Part shown: piece after piece, positions 60,501 through 64,000 of the stretch | Layout of the letters: each line of letters opens with the position of its first letter | How positions within the stretch are numbered: the stretch's first letter is position 1 | Made by a program: the position numbers and the translations under genes | Notes under the pieces: generated by a model | Databases searched by the model: none | What the model was told of the DNA's origin: nothing | Seen by the model: only the letters and a program-made list of their open reading frames with translations | Origin: an uncultured Alphaproteobacteria bacterium | GTDB lineage: Bacteria; Pseudomonadota; Alphaproteobacteria; RF32; CAG-239 | Length of the DNA: 64,000 nucleotides | Direction: 5' to 3' | Assembly: GCA_934270475.1 (NCBI GenBank) | Contig: CAKQPS010000002.1 | Span: 124,001-188,000, forward strand

Positions 60501-61628
60501 GCAACCCAAAGACATTTCTTCATATTTACCGGTTTTTTCCTTATATGCCAAAAAATTATTATAAGTTTCAAACACACTACGGTATTGCGGCAAAGCCTGT
60601 TTATAATTATGAGCCATAACAGCTTCATTCAGAGCCTTTTTTGCCTCGGCAATTATTTCCAAGCTTTTAAATTCTTTTTCTTTTCCGGCAACAGGAGATT
60701 CCAAACCGGCGCCGTCAAGAGTGTCAAACTGCCCTTCTACCGATGCATCTCTTAATGTTATGAGCTGATTTCGTGAATTTGCCGCTAATTTAGTGGTTTC
60801 TTTAAAAATACCTAAAGAACTTTGCTTTTTTCCTTTTTCATCAGTTTTTTCTTCGGCTTCGCGGATTTTCGCCGTACCGCCGATACTGCGGACAGCATTA
60901 TATTGCGAGTTCATCGCCACCAAAAATTCATTGTAGCGCATAATCTTGTCATATAAACGAACCGCAGTCAAAGCATTGCGCCAAATGCAAACCTCATCTT
61001 CGGTGCCGTCGCTTTGGCAGTTATATTGTTCCAAGCCTTCTTCACTGCAATCTTCACCGGCAACCAAGCATTTTTCTATGGTATCCAGCTCGGCTAAAAT
61101 GGTGCGGATTTCTTTATCCATTTCACGCGCGGTGATATACATTTCCAAGGTTGTGTCCATTGAAAGCTGTTTGCCATTGCTTTCATAAATCTTTTTTTCG
61201 TTGCCGTTTTTCGACGGGTATTGCAAAAACAGCTCAATAAAGGCTTCTTTTACCTTGGCTTCGTCTTTAATATCGGCGGCAACGGTTAATTTACTGTCTT
61301 CAATAGTCCGCGATGCCGAAACCACTTTTTTGCGCTTGGCCAGATTTTGTTTCAAATAATTCAGTTTGCTTTTACCAAACGACAAAGCATACGACGTAAA
61401 ACTCTGGGTTATGGAGGTAATAAGCTCGCCGCCGGTCAATTTGTCGTGCATGGTGTTAACCTGGTCAATAGTAGAGGTTACAAAGCTGATGGTAGCCGGT
61501 GTGCATTGGAAGCAAATTTGCGGCGCAAACGGCAGCAGCGGGGTGTAGTCGGGAATAAGCGAAGCGTTTGCGGTTTTGAAAAACAGCAATCCGCTTACCA
61601 GCATAAATATTCTGCATATTTTTTTCAT
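57597..61628 (-). CDS. Very large secreted T4SS-locus protein, unknown
   Basis: 1343 aa with a Sec signal peptide (cleavage about residue 22, ANA). The mature start SLIPDYTPLLPFAPQICFQC has a CxxC pair and is followed by a helical region. Residues about 646-870 are strongly charged and helical, likely coiled coil (KLAQARADLQKITDDYF, KKQIENTRKKLENIDTQMYQ). Several later cysteines (CVGRYL, NCTKDSDKYQCH, CTEDHSKKCY) could form disulfides. It follows the 424-aa protein by 14 bases and precedes VirB8. No family recognised. By position it may be a periplasmic or surface component (VirB5-like adhesin or scaffold). Confidence 0.75.
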   Translation of the reverse strand: MKKICRIFMLVSGLLFFKTANASLIPDYTPLLPFAPQICFQCTPATISFVTSTIDQVNTMHDKLTGGELITSITQSFTSYALSFGKSKLNYLKQNLAKRKKVVSASRTIEDSKLTVAADIKDEAKVKEAFIELFLQYPSKNGNEKKIYESNGKQLSMDTTLEMYITAREMDKEIRTILAELDTIEKCLVAGEDCSEEGLEQYNCQSDGTEDEVCIWRNALTAVRLYDKIMRYNEFLVAMNSQYNAVRSIGGTAKIREAEEKTDEKGKKQSSLGIFKETTKLAANSRNQLITLRDASVEGQFDTLDGAGLESPVAGKEKEFKSLEIIAEAKKALNEAVMAHNYKQALPQYRSVFETYNNFLAYKEKTGKYEEMSLGCVGRYLNNYFTDTSSTAAWYGVNCTKDSDKYQCHYSPEKLFTDTTASIGDYDVACTEDHSKKCYIISRGDLSKKNGGINGWLTALQEKIYQKIDKKNQNSYENGTNTSEYVSENDDLSSDGLVSFDNMNAQGDKNYKKDENGENSKMYKKPSMEEEIYAEGRANALMNWSLGRETSQMINKEFVSKSSTFGRTKSGYSLWNDQKYFYDGYLNGKYENIEAYIEKQPIINQLSKVALAINSKYPYEGVNAEQQRAETAKAINNMVKSFETGLSSDVLDEKLAQARADLQKITDDYFNSMKSLNAQKSAIYAQLDKLSETYSNTVDELNKAKSDASSSEGSMEKSEDAIKVGKELERGNTVSPQREGFSEDIENSKITKAAAEKKIKEMQPKVNSLKKQIENTRKKLENIDTQMYQAKADYVIKYNEAAVKADKEITAAAKSYTEVKAAFIKAKEGKLVTNPVMIIANRLLEKAREQAKQYVEEAKNEIIGLGDSKYTAAGAAKIKSIHQNLLEKLKNLNMAPDDSTYSQYLEQFNDIFADTVTGKEAEDSEYFVGIVERERDFTTPKTPLAFSSAPLREVFHFDMDDYDTVLKYFKTGVNKIPENNSDVTLIGNSLLLSGLDLPKIWEQLLSYRPYVEKAIDFNELFHKNGEAADVTAASGIYPCLMNNTPVTVGEHGYAKADYAPYECLNLVGGNDVEAGASIKVGAALSTQNWSKASELGQLLDYVEEIELVAGLKIVKGGHLTFNKYIQKAVYNLEKSGNINKDKNAARDYFMYSRMLFEHNQIGDYLGYKELDARAQNAVDIQAQQVKSIRDKLKEIFLSLHPNTSNTSGLSNADNQKTLGYEIKDDFDLSKAADYELAEDTLKTYKQGYMRSLENLIGSINGETELVLSGKAELENGLAVLKKDANEEAAVSAYDDLDELEEKIKTARANRALTDKYDSEGNDSFKKQMENLRPPYCAVYPYKR

Positions 61629-61642
61629 AGTTTTTCTCCCGA

Positions 61643-62917
61643 TTAAAAGCTGTAATTACTTACCTTATCTTGAACAGTGCTGTTTGCCTTGTCTTTAAGC
61701 TTGTCAAGCAAACTCTTTTTCTTGTTGACATAATCGTCCAAGTTGAAGGCGGTGAAATCCTTGCTGTAGTCATTCAATTTATATTTATCATTCCACAAAA
61801 TTATTTCTGACATTGCATTAAAACGCATTTGCGCCAGCAAAAGTTCCGTATAGCGGGCAGCGATTTTGGCATTTTGAATATCGGCGCCGATTTTCATGCT
61901 CATACCGCCAAAAATACCGTCAGGAGCTGTAACTTTTTCACCGTCTTTAGTTTCTCCGCCGGTGGTGCGCACTAAATAGTTTTCCGAACTGTCCGCAATA
62001 GTTTTGCCTTTTGCCGAACCAATTATAAGAACGCGCATTAAATTCTGCAAAGCCAAATAATATTCCTTTTGCCGCTTATATCTGACTCGGGCAATGGTTT
62101 CAGAACTTTCTTTTTCATATTTACCCAAAAAGAAATCTTTATAATCTGAAGCATACATTTCTTCTGTTTTTTCATTTTCTTCATCTTCTTCGGCAGCGGC
62201 AAAAAGCGCATCTGTGGCTTTTTCCATATAAGCTTTGCCGCCTTCATCAAATAATTCGCGGTTGAGCTTAGAGGCTTCATCGGCGTATTTTTGAATTTGC
62301 TTTTCCATTGCCTGCATTTTTTCATTCTGTTCAGAATTTTTGTCTTCCAGCGCTTTCAACTGCATGGCTAAATCAGCCTTTTCCTGAGCGATTTCCTGCA
62401 AACGCTTTGCGTCTGTTTTAGTGCTCGGCAGTTTTTCTTCCGCGTCCAGCAAAGATATTTTTGTTTTGATTTCCTGTTCTTTTTTACTCCGTTCCTGTGC
62501 CAACGAATATTTATAGTCGCTCAGCAAAGAATTTGCCGTTGCCAAGTCCAGTTTGGTGTTAGCATATTTTTGGGTTACACCTTTTACACTGTCTTTCAAA
62601 TTAAAATTGCCGTTTTTCGCATTATTTTTCACATTGTCAACTATATTTTTGGCATCGCCTTCCATCTGCGTACGCATCATATTAAACAAAGCCTTGCCTT
62701 CCTGACCGCCGGCTTTTTCAACCTTTGCTTCCAAGTCAGACATAGCTTTATTATATTTTTCTTCCCATTCTTCTTTAATTTTTTGCACTTTTTTATTCGT
62801 ATTTTCCAGCTGAGTAAAAAAGTCAAGCTTGGAAATTGCATAAACCGGTTGGCTTTGCAGGACAAATACGGCGCTCAACAATAAAAGAGCAAAGATATGT
62901 TTTGAATTATGTTTCAT
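61643..62917 (-). CDS. Secreted helical T4SS-locus protein (VirB5-like position)
   Basis: 424 aa. The signal peptide ends near A27 (VYA). The mature protein is almost entirely helical and charged (FFTQLENTNKKVQKIKEEWEEKYNKAMSDLEAK; LNRELFDEGGKAYMEKATDALFAAAEEDEENEKTEE), similar in style to VirB5/TrbJ minor pilins but about twice their length. The frame is open upstream to 62971, but ATG 62917 has AGGAAA before it and starts the signal peptide. It lies one base after the stop of the preceding gene (TGAGATG), so translation is coupled. VirB5 identity is a guess from fold and position. Confidence 0.7.
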   Translation of the reverse strand: MKHNSKHIFALLLLSAVFVLQSQPVYAISKLDFFTQLENTNKKVQKIKEEWEEKYNKAMSDLEAKVEKAGGQEGKALFNMMRTQMEGDAKNIVDNVKNNAKNGNFNLKDSVKGVTQKYANTKLDLATANSLLSDYKYSLAQERSKKEQEIKTKISLLDAEEKLPSTKTDAKRLQEIAQEKADLAMQLKALEDKNSEQNEKMQAMEKQIQKYADEASKLNRELFDEGGKAYMEKATDALFAAAEEDEENEKTEEMYASDYKDFFLGKYEKESSETIARVRYKRQKEYYLALQNLMRVLIIGSAKGKTIADSSENYLVRTTGGETKDGEKVTAPDGIFGGMSMKIGADIQNAKIAARYTELLLAQMRFNAMSEIILWNDKYKLNDYSKDFTAFNLDDYVNKKKSLLDKLKDKANSTVQDKVSNYSF

Positions 62918-62918
62918 C

Positions 62919-64000
62919 TCATTTTCCTTTCTCTTTCTGCTTCGGCATACTCCAAGCCGAGCCGCGTCCAAAAGCGGAGCCTGAACCGAACGTTTCTTTT
63001 TGCAGTTTATCTGCTGATTCTTTTAAATCATTTTTCAGTTTTTCCTCTTGGGCTTTTTTAGCCGCTTCCTTAGCCGCTTCTCTTTTGGCGACTTCTTCGG
63101 CACTGTTGCCGGTGGCGTTATTCACGCCTTCCGCTCCGCTGACAACACTATCCAAGGCTCCCGACCAATTACCCGAACTAACGTTATCATACAAGCCCTT
63201 GCCGGAATTGTATATATCGCCTGAGCCGGACAAAGCATCGCTTACGCCGCTGCCCAAGCCGGAAGAATCCGCTAATCCGCCCAAATCGCCAAGAGCTGCG
63301 CCGTAATTACCGCTTTCTATATTGTCTTTAGCTTGTTTACCCTTATCATAAGCGGTTCCGGCATTAGACAACGCATCACTTACGCCTTCACCCAGACCGG
63401 CTGCGCCAGCTACTCCGCCCAAATCGCCAAGAGCTGCACCGTAATTGCCGCTTTCTATATTGTCTTTAGCTTGTTTACCCTTATCATAAGCGGTTCCGGC
63501 ATTAGACAACGCATCACTTACGCCTTCACCTAAACCTGTTGAACCGGCAACTCCGCCCAAATCGCCAAGAGCTGCGCCGTAATTGCCTGATTTAACATCT
63601 TTATACGCATCTCCGGCTTTGTTTGCGGCATCTTTCCAATTTGGTTTATTTTTACCTTTCTTATCATTGTTTTTATCCGATTTTTCTTCGGCATTTTCCC
63701 CTGCTGATTTTTTAGCTTCTTCTTCGGCCTTTTTAGCCTCCTCATCCGCCTTCTTTTGCGCATCCGCCATTGCGGCTTCTTCCTCTTCTTCCGCCGTATT
63801 AGCCCGAATATTCAATAAACCGGCAACTGCTAGCTGACCACTGAAGTTCGCCTCCGAATCCAATATTGTTTTCCAGCGTCCGGTAGCACGATTAGAAACA
63901 ACTTTATAAGCGTTTTCAATAATGCTTAAGTCTGTCATTTCTTCTTTTTCTTCATTTTCCAGCTGTTCATTTTCTTCTATTATAGAACGTCGCAAAACCA
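62919..64000 (-). CDS. 46-residue-repeat protein at start of the visible T4SS locus (5' end outside)
   Basis: At least 358 aa; the frame is open to the window edge, and the TTG at 63995 is unlikely to be the start. An acidic, lysine/alanine-rich coiled-coil (EEEEEAAMADAQKKADEEAKKAEEE) is followed by three full and one partial copy of a 46-residue repeat beginning GNYGAALGDLGG and containing GLGEGVSDALSNAGTAYDKGKQ. An alanine/lysine-rich helix and the tail GSGSAFGRGSAWSMP follow. No membrane segment is seen in the part present. Glycine/alanine-rich amphipathic repeats like these can insert in membranes or pack as glycine zippers. It is cotranscribed with the secreted protein downstream. Confidence 0.78.
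   Translation of the reverse strand, partial: VLRRSIIEENEQLENEEKEEMTDLSIIENAYKVVSNRATGRWKTILDSEANFSGQLAVAGLLNIRANTAEEEEEAAMADAQKKADEEAKKAEEEAKKSAGENAEEKSDKNNDKKGKNKPNWKDAANKAGDAYKDVKSGNYGAALGDLGGVAGSTGLGEGVSDALSNAGTAYDKGKQAKDNIESGNYGAALGDLGGVAGAAGLGEGVSDALSNAGTAYDKGKQAKDNIESGNYGAALGDLGGLADSSGLGSGVSDALSGSGDIYNSGKGLYDNVSSGNWSGALDSVVSGAEGVNNATGNSAEEVAKREAAKEAAKKAQEEKLKNDLKESADKLQKETFGSGSAFGRGSAWSMPKQKEKGK
63168..63600 (-). repeat. 138-bp tandem coding repeat
   Basis: The repeat period is 138 bases (46 codons). Two copies (beginning near 63306 and 63444 on the plus strand) are almost identical over most of their length; a third (to about 63168) is diverged and a fourth is partial. Near-identity points to recent duplication and likely copy-number variation between strains. 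Confidence 0.85.

Overview
The window looks like chromosomal DNA of a Gram-negative, probably host-associated alphaproteobacterium with fairly AT-rich DNA. The evidence is gene content and order: kdsD, lptC/A, lptB, hpf, ptsN in one run; rpmH-rnpA-yidD-yidC-engB; an L10 leader with the alphaproteobacterial CCTAC(A)TAGACGGG core; RNase J; and lipid A/LPS export genes. The type IV pilin-like signature GRSMIEMLGVLAIIGVL recalls uncultured gut alphaproteobacteria; that placement is inference from memory, not from a search.

Layout. 1-8.4 kb: the 3' end of tsf, a small anchored protein, trpS, an accessory patch (unknown 177-aa protein, a fragment of a second copy, tRNA-Pro), then on the minus strand radC, map and RNase J, and a plus-strand tspO. 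8.5-18.4 kb: alaS, a phosphoethanolamine transferase, a compositionally odd small protein, a secreted HExxH protein, an aspartate-semialdehyde-dehydrogenase relative without its catalytic residues, and a large MscS channel. 18.5-23.3 kb (minus): der, bamB, a YfgM-like protein and a duplicated-module membrane protein. 23.4-28.2 kb: diguanylate cyclase, TrmA/RlmD methyltransferase, transketolase. 28.3-29.3 kb: a pilin-like gene behind a CT-dinucleotide tract. 29.5-32.0 kb: rplK-rplA-(L10 leader)-rplJ-rplL. 32.3-39.9 kb (minus): envelope and stress genes hflK-hflC-degQ-holC-kdsD-lptCA-lptB-hpf-ptsN. 40.0-44.7 kb: mrp, rpmH-rnpA-yidD-yidC-engB.

44.7-64.0 kb (minus) is a type IV secretion system locus running off the right edge. 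In transcription order: a 46-aa-repeat protein (5' end outside), two secreted helical proteins of about 424 and 1343 aa, a VirB8-like protein, a small lipoprotein in the VirB7 position, a second VirB8-like protein, a VirB9-like protein with a SPOR-like C-terminus, a 1373-aa membrane-anchored repeat protein, a 1406-aa exported repeat protein ending in a VirB10/TrbI domain, and a VirB11 ATPase. The two giant repeat proteins share one glycine/asparagine/aspartate-rich repeat and are joined by a TAATG overlap. They resemble a DotG/IcmE-type architecture divided over two polypeptides. VirB4, VirB6, VirD4 and a pilin are not seen and would be expected beyond the window.

The most notable observations are this split, repeat-expanded VirB10/DotG arrangement; a possible phase-variable pilin-like gene; an LptC-LptA fusion; the catalytically stripped dehydrogenase; and two unassigned intergenic regions that end in good terminators and could encode small RNAs.
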